DNA of 64,000 nucleotides, from NCBI GenBank assembly GCA_900142905.1, contig FSRV01000003.1, positions 372,001 through 436,000 on the forward strand. Reading direction: 5' to 3'. The stretch is from Burkholderia sp. GAS332 (GTDB taxonomy: Bacteria > Pseudomonadota > Gammaproteobacteria > Burkholderiales > Burkholderiaceae). The position numbers were made by a program, and so were the translations under genes. Every line of letters starts with the position of its first letter. The first letter of the stretch is position 1. Shown one piece after another: positions 26,435 through 34,526 of the stretch. The notes under the pieces were generated by a model. That model was not told where the DNA came from, did not search any database, and worked only from the letters and a program-made list of their open reading frames with translations.

Positions 26435-26699
26435 GACTACCTCCTCTTGATATCGCAGGGGGTTGCGGGTACATCACGGGCAAACGCCCGATCGGCCTGA
26501 AACAGGCCGGCTATGGCAGCCGTGTTTCAATCAGTGATGCTTGTATTTCGGCGCAGCATCGCTATCTCATTGCTCTCTGTCGAGTGACAAGCCAGCAACG
26601 TTCGGCGCCTAGCAGGGGTAGAGGCGCTCCGTCTCCCGTCCGTGACGCCGCGCGAAGGCTCCAGATTATCTCTGCATCCGACCTGTCCCTCCAAGGCAT
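26435..26699. other. Upstream region of the carbonic anhydrase gene; no gene recognised
   Basis: Contains the carbonic anhydrase ribosome-binding site and presumably its promoter. No further feature is supported. Confidence 0.35.
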
Positions 26700-27017
26700 C
26701 CTGTGGGTCATCTCAGACTGCTCCTGTTGCTGCACACCGATTTCGTCATGGACCGTGATAAAAATGACGGGCATCCCGCTGCCTGCAAGGCGTCGCTGGA
26801 CCTCCAGTCTGTTCAGTCCTGGCATCTGCACATCAAGAATCACTCAGGCACGGTGATACGACGGCATGGACGACGAGGCTTCCAGGAAGGCGCTCCGCTC
26901 GCGAAAGACTCCGCTGCCATCCCAATGGAGCGCAACAGCCGCTTGATCGCCCGGCTCACCGATTCATCGTCATCGACGAAGACAACAAATCGCCTGGGTA
27001 GGCTGTTCCCATCGTGA
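26700..27017 (-). pseudogene. FixJ-type response regulator, receiver-domain remnant
   Basis: The minus strand encodes R-R-F-V-V-F-V-D-D-D-E-S-V-S-R-A-I-K-R-L-L-R-S-I-G, then in the next frame A-F-L-E-A-S-S-S-M, a TGA, and V-I-L-D-V-Q-M-P-G-L-N-R-L-E-V-Q-R-R-L. The receiver acidic pocket (DDD) and phosphoacceptor (LDVQMPG) are recognisable. One frameshift and one nonsense codon break it, and the LuxR-type output domain is missing. It lies downstream of a kinase-regulator pair of the same family. Confidence 0.7.
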
Positions 27018-27292
27018 ATAGTCCTGTCGCAGGAATGTGCGAGCACTCGCATACCCTAGGCACCAGACTAGAAAACCCGACGCGATTGCGGTATTGGACT
27101 TTGGTCCCGTATGCGGGCCTTGCAAATCATGCCCTCCGTGCGCTGGAAGACATCGTCGCGCGAGCGTTCAGGGAGGTAGCCGGCTGTCAGCAGCGGAGTA
27201 AAAGTCGATCCGCCCGATAGTCCAGACCACTTGCCCCAACGAAGTGACCTCCACCCTCGCCATTACGCGTGCCCGGTGGGTCTTGATAGTCT
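27018..27292. other. No gene recognised
   Basis: Spacer between two response-regulator remnants. Confidence 0.3.
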
Positions 27293-27672
27293 TTACTGCT
27301 CCGGACCGAGCTCGCTGGCGACCTGCTTGTTTAGCCGTCCGGTGACGACCAGCGCCCTGACCTGCCGTTCGCGTGGGGTCAGACGATCGACGCGCTGGCG
27401 AAGCTTGTCCAGTTCGCCGCGACGCGCAAAGTTCTGTCTGGCACGCTCAAGCGCCTGTTCGATCGCCTGCAACAGATCTGGGTCGCTCACAGGCTTTGGC
27501 AGGAAGTCGCAACCACCAGCCCTCATAGCGTGGAGTTCGCGTTGGCAAGGGATTCGCATGCCGAGGCAAATACCTCAATAGAATGGCCTGCGAACCGGAG
27601 CGATCGCGCGAGCGCGCAACACACTGAATCGTCATCGTCGACGACGTACACCACCAGATCCGGGTCTGCCAT
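27293..27672 (-). pseudogene. FixJ/LuxR-type response regulator with internal deletion
   Basis: ATG 27672, only 11 bases after the histidine kinase stop, starts M-A-D-P-D-L-V-V-Y-V-V-D-D-D-D-S-V. The reading is lost near 27525 and resumes in another phase at A-G-G-C-D-F-L-P-K-P-V-S-D-P-D-L-L (end of a receiver), followed by the LuxR helix-turn-helix start L-T-P-R-E-R-Q-V-R-A-L-V-V-T-G-R-L-N-K-Q-V-A-S-E-L-G. The deleted part contains the phosphoacceptor Asp, and the helix-turn-helix is cut short. It was the cognate regulator of the adjacent kinase and is now non-functional. Confidence 0.7.
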
Positions 27673-27683
27673 GGCTGTTACCG

Positions 27684-29174
27684 CTATTGCATGTTCCCTG
27701 CCGCGTTCCATACGGGCAACGTAACATAGAACGTCGCGCCTCGATCGGTGTTGTTTTCGGCCCAAAGCTCCCCGCCGTGCATGTCAATAATGGAACGACT
27801 GATCGACAATCCCAACCCGAGGCCCTGGGGTTTTGATGTAATGAACGGCTTAAAGATCTTGTCCAGCTTGTCTACCGTAAGCCCATGCCCCCGATCGGTC
27901 ACAGCGATGCGCAGAGTCCCGCTACGGTACCGTTTGACGACCACTGCGACCACACGATCGTCGGCCGGGCAACCGTTCATTGCGTCAAACGCATTGAGCA
28001 GAAGATTAAGCATGACCTGCTGCATGTGCACCTTGTCGCCGCGCACCTCGGGCAAATCGTCGTCGACGTCGAGGGTCACGCGGATTCCGCGAACGACCGC
28101 GTCACTGTGAACGAGCAGTACCACATCGCGTAACGTACCGGCCAGATCGAGCGGCGCGAGTTCCATGTCGCCCTTCTTGACGAACGCACGGATGCGCCGG
28201 ATGACCTCGCTCGCGCGGCAGTTGTCGTCGACAATATCATTCAGGATCTCGCGGACTTCGGTCAGGTCGACCGGATCCGCAGCTAGGAATCGCTGCGCCG
28301 CGTGAACGTTGCTCAGAATCGCAGTAAGCGGCTGGTTCAACTCATGCGCGAGCGAACCAGCCAGTTCGCCCAGGGTGGATACGCGGGTCAGGTGGGCCAG
28401 TTCCTGCCTGCTACGGTGCAACTCGTATCGCTCGGTCCTGTCGAAGATGACCGCAAGCAGCGCAGGTTCCTCTTCGAAGCGAAAGCTCTTGAGCACAATT
28501 TCGACAGGGAACTCCGTGCCGTCGCGACGCTTTGCGAACAGGTCGGGAACACGACCCTGCACCTTCGCTCGTAACGCAGTGAAAAACTCGCCTGGTGTGG
28601 AGCAATTGCCGTTGTCACCTAACATAGGGAGCAGCACGTCGGCAGGGGTTCGCGTCAACTCGCCGCGCCCGTAACCGAAGAGTCTCTCCGTTTGCCGGTT
28701 GGCCAGCACCATCTGGCCATTGCCGTCGACGATCAGGATCGCGACCGGCAACAACTCCAGAGCGTCGCGCACGCTGTTGCCGCTGTTGCCGCTGCTGCCC
28801 CGCAATTCCCCTGCGACCCCGCGCCACGTAGGCGAACGCGTCCCGCCGGGGGACTCGCGCGGAACCCTGCGGTGAATGATCGTGTCCACGGCACGACGTG
28901 TTGCAGTGCGTCGCGCATTGTGCCGCCACCCATTGCCGGGCGGTCGGAACAAAATCCGTTGGCCGGTCGACGATCGGTGCAGGGGCGAGTCCTTTACCTT
29001 CGACCAAACGCCTGCGACGGAGAAACCGAAGCCCGGAAAACCTGACTTTGTGGAGCCATTACTTCCGGACACCGTCTGCTTCGCGCGCTGGCGTAGCGCC
29101 TGCATCAGTATCAGCAGACGAATAATTATTGCAGCCTCGAGGACAGCGACGACGGCAGGCATGACGATGATCAT
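27684..29174 (-). CDS. PAS-domain sensor histidine kinase (FixL/TodS-like)
   Basis: 496 residues. An N-terminal hydrophobic helix (about 6-27) may anchor it in the membrane. A PAS domain spans about 137-250 (L-P-V-A-I-L-I-V-D-G-N-G-Q-M-V-L-A-N, then the PAC-like R-R-D-G-T-E-F-P-V-E-I). The HisKA motif is G-S-L-A-H277-E-L-N-Q-P-L, and the ATPase boxes are M-L-N-L-L-L-N-A-F-D-A-M (N), V-T-D-R-G-H-G (G1) and G-L-G-L-G-L-S-I-S-R-S-I-I (G2). Residues 40-130 are basic and low in structure and may be out of phase, so the N-terminal region could contain compensating frameshifts. Its regulator partner directly downstream is broken, leaving an orphan kinase. Confidence 0.8.
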   Translation of the reverse strand: MIIVMPAVVAVLEAAIIIRLLILMQALRQRAKQTVSGSNGSTKSGFPGFGFSVAGVWSKVKDSPLHRSSTGQRILFRPPGNGWRHNARRTATRRAVDTIIHRRVPRESPGGTRSPTWRGVAGELRGSSGNSGNSVRDALELLPVAILIVDGNGQMVLANRQTERLFGYGRGELTRTPADVLLPMLGDNGNCSTPGEFFTALRAKVQGRVPDLFAKRRDGTEFPVEIVLKSFRFEEEPALLAVIFDRTERYELHRSRQELAHLTRVSTLGELAGSLAHELNQPLTAILSNVHAAQRFLAADPVDLTEVREILNDIVDDNCRASEVIRRIRAFVKKGDMELAPLDLAGTLRDVVLLVHSDAVVRGIRVTLDVDDDLPEVRGDKVHMQQVMLNLLLNAFDAMNGCPADDRVVAVVVKRYRSGTLRIAVTDRGHGLTVDKLDKIFKPFITSKPQGLGLGLSISRSIIDMHGGELWAENNTDRGATFYVTLPVWNAAGNMQ

Positions 29175-29289
29175 GGCGTGGTGCTCCTTTCAACAGCTCG
29201 TACGAACGTTGGGCAAGCGTCGCTCGCGCCGGGAGACGTGTATGCGAACCGGTCGACTCCATGCGGGCGCCGCGACTACACCATCCTCC

Positions 29290-29784
29290 TGTAGTTGGCG
29301 CGGCTCGGTTTGTGTGCCTGAGAAATCGCCGCGCTTGAGCTGGGCGATATTCACTGGCGTTCTGGACAGCTTACCATTCATGGCAAGGGGCAAGCGATCG
29401 AACATGTTCCGCTCCTATCCGACGTTGGGTATGCGCTCGCGATCTGCCTACACGAAGATGGCGGCGCAAGCGCATCCAGACGGGTCTTCCTGCGTATGTT
29501 GGCGCCGCGCGTTGGCCTGGCGGAGCCGGCGGCAAGTGGCCATATTTGTCCACAAGGCCTTCATTCGTGCCGGCTTTCGCCCCCCGGTGCCGCGGCGCCG
29601 CGGCGCCGCGCATCTGTTCCGTCACGTTCTGGCGACGATGATTATTCGCCGCGGAGCGTCGATCGTGGAGATCACAGAGGCTTTCCGGCACCGCTCACAA
29701 GGCAGCACCGCGATTTATGCAAACGTCACGTTCGAGGACCTGCGCGGCGTAGCGGGTTCCCAGCCAACGACGGGAGGTGCATGA
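29290..29784 (+). pseudogene. RIT element integrase 1 (RitA-like), C-terminal remnant
   Basis: The plus strand carries A-A-L-E-L-G-D-I-H-W-R-S-G-Q-L-T-I-H-G-K-G, and, after a frameshift near 29540, A-H-L-F-R-H-V-L-A-T-M-I-I-R-R-G-A-S-I-V-E-I and F-R-H-R-S-Q-G-S-T-A-I-Y-A-N-V: the HxxR box, second His and catalytic Tyr of a tyrosine recombinase. The N-terminal half is missing. Its stop overlaps the start of the next integrase (ATGA), as in recombinase-in-trio elements. Confidence 0.75.
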
Positions 29785-30290
29785 TGAGTGCGATCCGAGA
29801 CTCTCTGGTTCAGTACATAGCAGTCGGCCGGGCTCGAGGGGCGCAATTCTATGAACCGGCGTTGGCACTCAATCATTTCGTTGACCTGCTAGAACTCGAG
29901 AACGCCGAGTCCGTAACCACCGATCTGGCCGGGTGACGGCGCCAGTGCTTGTCGAGCGTGCCACATGGGGGCGTCGTCTGTCGCAGGTGAGAGGATTCGC
30001 CAGGTGGCTGAGCGACATAGACAACCGCAACGAAGTTCCTCCAACGCGGCTTCTGAGTGCTCGCCGGCGGCGCAATCGTCCACATATTTATACTGCCGAG
30101 GAAATCAACCGGCTCATGAACCATGCTGTCCAACTGCGCTCGCACGCAGGAATGCGAGCACTGCCCTATTCGACGCTTATCGGACTTCTGGGCGACAGGC
30201 CTCAGGCTAGGTGAGGCCATTGGATCCGACCGGTCCGATGTTGACCTCGTCAACGTCGATGTCGGTCTCACCTATTGGTAAATCGAAGCC
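29781..30290 (+). pseudogene. RIT element integrase 2 (RitB-like), N-terminal remnant
   Basis: The ATGATG start after GGGAGG overlaps the previous stop. The protein begins M-S-A-I-R-D-S-L-V-Q-Y-I-A-V-G-R-A-R-G, A-L-N-H-F-V-D-L-L-E, and in the next frame R-A-T-W-G-R-R-L-S-Q-V-R-G-F-A-R-W-L-S-D-I-D and P-H-I-Y-T-A-E-E-I-N-R-L-M-N. These are the SAM-like N-terminal core-binding domain of a tyrosine recombinase. The catalytic domain is mostly gone (only a short G-L-L-G-D piece and G-S-D-R-S-D-V-D-L-V-N). At least two frameshifts. Confidence 0.7.
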
Positions 30291-30352
30291 GCTCTCGAAT
30301 TGCTAAAACTCGCTGCTGGCGATCTCGACAGGAACTCTTCGGGGGATCCATC

Positions 30353-30548
30353 ATGAGCGCCGCCAGTCTTCCATCTCTTGTCCGGCGTTTCTTTACCCAG
30401 CGCCTGCTGGAGAAGCAACTTTTAAGCACACACAAAGTGGCGAGTTACCGGGACACGTTCCGCCTGCTGCTCGCCTACGCCGCGCAGCATGTCGGTCGTG
30501 CGCCATCAGATTTGCAGATCGACAGCTTGACGTATCCCTCACTAGCCC
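30353..30548 (+). pseudogene. RIT element integrase 3 (RitC-like), N-terminal remnant
   Basis: ATG 30353 starts M-S-A-A-S-L-P-S-L-V-R-R-F-F-T-Q-R-L and contains Y-R-D-T-F-R-L-L-L-A-Y-A-A-Q-H-V, the N-terminal domain of the third integrase of RIT elements. The gene is cut off at about 30545, directly against the 3' end of the convergent phbB. Confidence 0.7.
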
Positions 30549-30568
30549 CCTCCCCCGGGCCAACCTCG

Positions 30569-31312
30569 TTAATGCATATGCTGACCACCGTTGATGGCGA
30601 TGTTGGATCCGGTCACGAAACCTCCATCGTCCGAACAAAGGTAAAGAACCAAGGCTGCCACTTCCTCCGGCTTGCCAAGCCGACCGGCCGGTATGTGCGG
30701 AATGATCTTCGTGTCCAGAATCTCCTGCGGGATAGCCGTAACCATTTTGGTGGCGAGATAGCCTGGCGACACCGTATTGACGGTGACACCCTTGCGCGCC
30801 ACCTCCAGTGCCAGCGATTTTGTAAAGCCGTGCATACCAGCCTTGGCAGCTGCGTAGTTGGTCTGGCCGACTGAACCTTTCGAACCGTTGACGGACGAAA
30901 TATTGATGATGCGGCCCCAACCACGCGCGACCATGTCTTCAGACAGCGGCTTGGTCATGTTGAAGACCGAATCGAGGTTGGTGCGGATAACCATGTCCCA
31001 GTTGACCTTGTCCATCTTCCTGAGCGTCATGTCCTGTGTGATTCCGGCGTTGTTCACCAGGATGTCAACAGGTCCGACTTCAGCCTTAATCCTGGCTGCA
31101 CAGCGCTGGCATGAGTCATAGTCCGTCACGTCGACCGGGTACGCATGAAAGTTCCGACCCTGTTTTTCCGTACGGACCAACCATTCCGTTACACCAGTGT
31201 TATTGGGCGAGTGCGTAACTATCACCGCATATCCCGCATCATGCAGTTTCGTGCTGATTGCGTCCCCAAGGCCGCCCATGCCACCCGTCACCAGTGCGAT
31301 TCGTCTCGTCAT
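30569..31312 (-). CDS. phbB: Acetoacetyl-CoA reductase (PhbB)
   Basis: 247 residues, the usual PhbB length. It reduces acetoacetyl-CoA to (R)-3-hydroxybutyryl-CoA with NADPH for polyhydroxybutyrate synthesis. Short-chain dehydrogenase marks: cofactor motif V-T-G-G-M-G-G-L-G, the NNAG motif (I-L-V-N-N-A-G-I-T), catalytic Ser in N-I-S-S-V-N-G, and Y-x3-K (Q-T-N-Y-A-A-A-K-A-G). Specific to PhbB are the D-M-T-L-R-K-M segment and G-S-K-G-S-V-G-Q-T-N-Y. ATG 31312 has AAGGA at good spacing. No phaC or phaA is adjacent; it stands alone between a RIT remnant and nested mobile DNA. It appears intact. Confidence 0.93.
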   Translation of the reverse strand: MTRRIALVTGGMGGLGDAISTKLHDAGYAVIVTHSPNNTGVTEWLVRTEKQGRNFHAYPVDVTDYDSCQRCAARIKAEVGPVDILVNNAGITQDMTLRKMDKVNWDMVIRTNLDSVFNMTKPLSEDMVARGWGRIINISSVNGSKGSVGQTNYAAAKAGMHGFTKSLALEVARKGVTVNTVSPGYLATKMVTAIPQEILDTKIIPHIPAGRLGKPEEVAALVLYLCSDDGGFVTGSNIAINGGQHMH

Positions 31313-31642
31313 TGTTTCCTTCCATGATTGAAAATACTGGGAAGTCATGAATCGTACGATGATGCGTCAGGTTCACTCGCCCGTCGCCATTGCCGGGCAT
31401 CTCCAAGAGATCATCGCCAATCCATGACCTGCAATCCAGCCCACCTTGCTCTCCGTCAATTAAACCCACTCCATTTCACTTCACAAAACCGGTCCGAACA
31501 CAAACCGATAGACCTTTCATCGCCTACACTTTTCGAAAGGCGGGCTATAAGAGCAACTATATGGCCTCAGGACCGGCTCGAATATCTGACTAGTACTATA
31601 AATTTACAGATTGCCGTTCGCCCCCGGGCGATTGCATGAAGC
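31313..31642. other. No gene recognised (upstream of phbB)
   Basis: 330 bases with no supported frame; presumably holds the phbB promoter. No phasin or thiolase remnant is apparent. Confidence 0.4.
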
Positions 31643-31846
31643 TCACAAGCCGAGCAGACAGGCGCGATATGGGTCGCTGGCGCCGGCCTTGCGGCGACTT
31701 TTCAGTCCGACCTTGGTTTTCGTATCGCGCTTGAGCAGATCATCTGCGATACGACGAAGGATTGCGAAGTTCTGCGCCGCGTTTTCGACCCTCACCCTGC
31801 TGTGATCCTCGCCAAAGGCCATGTCCAGCACCAAGAGCATGTTGTG
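31643..31846 (-). pseudogene. ISAs1-family transposase, C-terminal fragment
   Basis: The minus frame reads L-D-M-A-F-G-E-D-H-S-R-V-R-V-E-N-A-A-Q-N-F-A-I-L-R-R-I-A-D-D-L-L-K-R-D, then K-V-G-L-K-S-R-R-K-A-G, the C terminus of ISAs1-family transposases, including the catalytic Glu region. It directly abuts the 3' end of a group II intron, so the intron had inserted in the transposase gene. Confidence 0.75.
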
Positions 31847-31925
31847 GTGAGTAGGCCGGAGGAATTTCACCCCCGGCCTCTCGCAGAACGGTGCGTGAAC
31901 CTCTCGATTCACACCGCTCCCATCA
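31847..31925 (-). ncRNA. Group II intron domains V and VI (3' end), fragment 2
   Basis: Minus strand 31919-31886 is a 34-nt domain V: GAGCGGTGTGAA, TCGAGAGG loop, TTCACGCACCGTTC, with the AGC triad and a GAGA tetraloop. Domain VI is the GGCCGGGGG/CCTCCGGCC stem at 31878-31854, and the intron ends C-T-A-C-T-C-A-C at about 31847. All features of a bacterial group II 3' end are visible. Confidence 0.85.
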
Positions 31926-32567
31926 GGCAAACGCCCCTGTCATGCCTCGCCGCCAGTGTGCAAACATTCGCGGATGCTTCGTGGCGATGCTCTCCACGAA
32001 GCGACTTGCCCGCGTCTTATGTCCTTTCAGACGTTTGTACTTCCGCATGGCCCATGCAACCAATGTCCGGTTGAAGTGCTGAACACCGGATACATGGCCG
32101 ATGGACAGAACCGCCCGTAATACTCAAACCAGCCCCTCAGGACCGGGTTGTGCAAACGGGCGATGTCCGCCAGACCCAGGGTGGTCCGGTTACGGAAGTT
32201 TGCCTTGCGGGTCGGTGGCCGCATGGATTTCCGCGCAGCCGCACTGACCGCTGGCGTGAAGCTCACAAACATACTGTTGCGTTTGCGATTCTTCACGACC
32301 CGCGACCGAAAGGTGTATCCAAGAAAGTCAAACCGCGTGTTCGGATACTTCCCTTTGCGACTGCCATCCTTGCGGTACACGATCTTGATCTTGGCGGGAT
32401 GCATTTCCAGATGGCACTCTGCCAGCCTCGCCTCAAGCGCAACCTTGACAGCTTGCCCCTCCTGCTCGGGCCGGCAGTGAACCAGGCCGTCATCTGCATA
32501 CCGGCACCAGGGAAGTTCAGGAAACGTTCGGCCCATCCAGACATCAAACGTATAGTCGTAGACCGAC
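31926..32567 (-). pseudogene. Group II intron reverse transcriptase/maturase, C-terminal part
   Basis: Contains the catalytic box W-C-R-Y-A-D-D-G-L-V-H-C, F-D-F-L-G-Y-T-F-R (domain 7) and the maturase region A-R-L-H-N-P-V-L-R-G-W-F-E-Y-Y-G-R-F. A frameshift near 32060 moves the final R-K-Y-K-R-L-K-G-H-K-T-R-A segment to another frame. The N-terminal reverse transcriptase motifs are missing because the Tn7-like element begins at 32568, just upstream of Y-T-F-D-V-W. So the transposon interrupted the maturase gene. Confidence 0.85.
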
Positions 32568-32612
32568 GCAAAAGTGTCACCGTTTCGGCAGTAATTGTGT
32601 CAATCGGCCTAA
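32568..32612. repeat. Tn7-like transposon left end, two TnsB-type sites
   Basis: Outer copy GCAAAAGTGTCACCG at 32568, inner copy GTAATTGTGTCAATCGG at 32591. They share xxxxxxGTGTCA and match the inverted sites at the right end. Confidence 0.65.
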
Positions 32613-32768
32613 ATTACAGTGCTGACAGCAATCTGATCGTTTTGTTGGTGCGCGCCAGCAAGCGAACTGGCGGCGGCGACTGCGGCGAGCGCGCAGACAA
32701 CCGAAATTTCCTCGGGCGTCACCATGGCCCTCGACCCAAGCGACGGGTCAAAGCTCGCTTCGGCCGCC

Positions 32769-33437
32769 CTACAGTAACCCCCGCTCGATATAGACCCGCG
32801 TGATCGCCCGTCGATGCTCCCCCGACAACGGTTGTATCCTGTCCGGTGACGATTTCTTACTGCCGTACCGTGCTCCGCACTCTGCACAGCGATAAGGTGT
32901 CTCGAGCAGGCGCACGTTTAGTAGATACGGCGCTTCATACCCGCACCTCCGGCAAGCTACCTCGAGAGGCAACGAATGTGCGGGGCAAACGACAACCCTT
33001 TCAATCTGGTAGAGCGCGCTGTGGTACCCACAAGCGATGCATCGGCGGCAGTAGCGGAATGACTCGCTACAAGGCCGATGCTGAAGTGCCGGCAGGAGCG
33101 CAGCACGCAGGGCTTTCACCGGCAGATCAAGGGTGCTGCGTAAGCGCTCAAGCTCGATCGCTTCCAGTTGCGGCGCCACCCCTTCGTACGGATCCACACG
33201 CGGCCCCAGCAGTCGTGCGAGAGCGTACCCGGGAAGCGCGTTGGCCGTCTTGAACTTCCACAAGATCGAAACTATGGACTCGTACGGCTCGAGCCATTTC
33301 TCGTTGAAAACGTACCCGAGCGCGGGCGTTAGCGAGCGCTCCTCAAGCGTGAGAATTGGAAAACTCAGCCGCGTTAGCTCCGCAACGCTACGCGGCGGCG
33401 ATGAGGACGCGACCGGTTGCATGGCGTGATTGAACAT
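32769..33437 (-). CDS. tniQ: TniQ/TnsD-like zinc-binding target selector
   Basis: 222 residues. TniQ proteins link the target DNA or a targeting complex to the TnsC ATPase. The N-terminal part has the family's E-S-I-V-S-I-L-W-K pattern. The zinc region shows Y-C-R-R-C-I-A-C-G-Y-H, V-V-V-C-P-A-H-S-L-P-L, A-C-R-R-C-G-Y and Y-R-C-A-E-C-G-A-R-Y-G: several C-x2-C units and a C-x2-H typical of TniQ. It is shorter than most TniQ proteins (usually over 300). A different frame continues for about 50 residues after the stop (A-M-V-T-P-E-E-I-S-V-V-C-A), so a 3' frameshift is possible. Start at 33437 or 33422. Last gene of the operon. Confidence 0.75.
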   Translation of the reverse strand: MFNHAMQPVASSSPPRSVAELTRLSFPILTLEERSLTPALGYVFNEKWLEPYESIVSILWKFKTANALPGYALARLLGPRVDPYEGVAPQLEAIELERLRSTLDLPVKALRAALLPALQHRPCSESFRYCRRCIACGYHSALYQIERVVVCPAHSLPLEVACRRCGYEAPYLLNVRLLETPYRCAECGARYGSKKSSPDRIQPLSGEHRRAITRVYIERGLL

Positions 33438-33515
33438 AGCCGCAGTGATGTACCGCGTAGGCCCACAAAGCGGGTTCCGGACAATAGCCGAACCCGTCCT
33501 TGAGTTCGCTTTCTT

Positions 33516-34367
33516 TCAGGACGATCTCAACGACGCGTGCGAACGACTCCATGGAATCTCCAGGCGCCCAGGCAGACTTGCCTTGTGGTGCGCCGCTTCG
33601 AACGTCCGCCAAAGCGTGTCGGCATCACTGACAAGACGATACCCGGCGTCGAACGCCTGTGGAATATAGAACCGTGTGAAGCTCCACTCGCTTGCTTCAG
33701 GGTACGCGGTCTGGTCGTATCCGTTCAGGCACGTCGCGACATCCCCGGCGTTGCGGATACCGTGGAATGACAGCTCCTCGACCATCAGGCGCGCAACGAT
33801 CTGGGTTTTGGCTGCGATCTGCAGCCCGGTTTTCTGCGCGAGGAGTTCCTGCTGGCCGACGAGGAACGTGAACAGTTTGATCTGCTGCCGGTCGAGCGCG
33901 TCGTGAACATCTCGCAACCACTCGTACTCGTTTTCGTTGTAGCGCTGGGCCTCGTCGCAGAACAGGAGCACCGTTCCGCTGCCAGCGCGCGCCGCTGCCT
34001 CCCGTATCCTCAGCGACAAGCGCATGCGTTTTGATGGATTTGTACCTGCGTTGGGATCCGGGTCGCCGACGGCCTCAAGCAGGTTTGCAAAGAACGGCCC
34101 TTCTGCGTGCCGCGGTTTATGCTCGCACTGCGCGTGGTAGCTCGTCATCTTTGGATGGTTCTGCGCTAACAGCAGGCGAACGTATTCAATCGCGCGCGTT
34201 TTGCCGATCCGGGACGGGCCGTAGATCAGAGCGCCCATGATCCGGTAGCGCAGACAGCGGATGACCAGCTCATAGAAGGCCTCAATGGCGGGCGTGGCGA
34301 TACGGTAATTGCCAGTCACGAGCGGGTGCAGCGACGGGTCGATCGGGCGCGGTATCTGAAGCGACAT
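33516..34367 (-). CDS. tnsC: TnsC/TniB-like AAA+ ATPase, likely frameshifted at C terminus
   Basis: 283 residues as read. Walker A is G50-P-S-R-I-G-K-T57, Walker B V-L-L-F-C-D-E-A-Q (about 133-141), followed by sensor-like F-T-F-L-V-G-Q-Q-E-L. TnsC proteins bind target DNA as ATP-dependent filaments and pass the target to TnsB. ATG 34367 has GGGAGG at ideal spacing. After G-R-L-E-I-P the frame ends in a non-family tail, while the next frame continues M-E-S-F-A-R-V-V-E-I-V-L-K-E-S-E-L-K-D-G-F to about 33388, overlapping the tniQ start. One lost base near 33550 would explain this. If real, the protein has an abnormal last 15 residues and lacks about 55. Confidence 0.75.
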   Translation of the reverse strand: MSLQIPRPIDPSLHPLVTGNYRIATPAIEAFYELVIRCLRYRIMGALIYGPSRIGKTRAIEYVRLLLAQNHPKMTSYHAQCEHKPRHAEGPFFANLLEAVGDPDPNAGTNPSKRMRLSLRIREAAARAGSGTVLLFCDEAQRYNENEYEWLRDVHDALDRQQIKLFTFLVGQQELLAQKTGLQIAAKTQIVARLMVEELSFHGIRNAGDVATCLNGYDQTAYPEASEWSFTRFYIPQAFDAGYRLVSDADTLWRTFEAAHHKASLPGRLEIPWSRSHASLRSS

Positions 34368-34526
34368 GACTCACCTCCCAAAAGCAAAGTCCAGAACTAA
34401 AATACCTGACCGGTGCCGATTGACAGTTTGCGGGGTCGGGCCGCGGTGCCTTGTGCACGATCAACGACACCGTCGGTCGGGGCGGCGGATGTCGCCGTGG
34501 CTTCCCGCGCAGGGGCGACTACTGTT

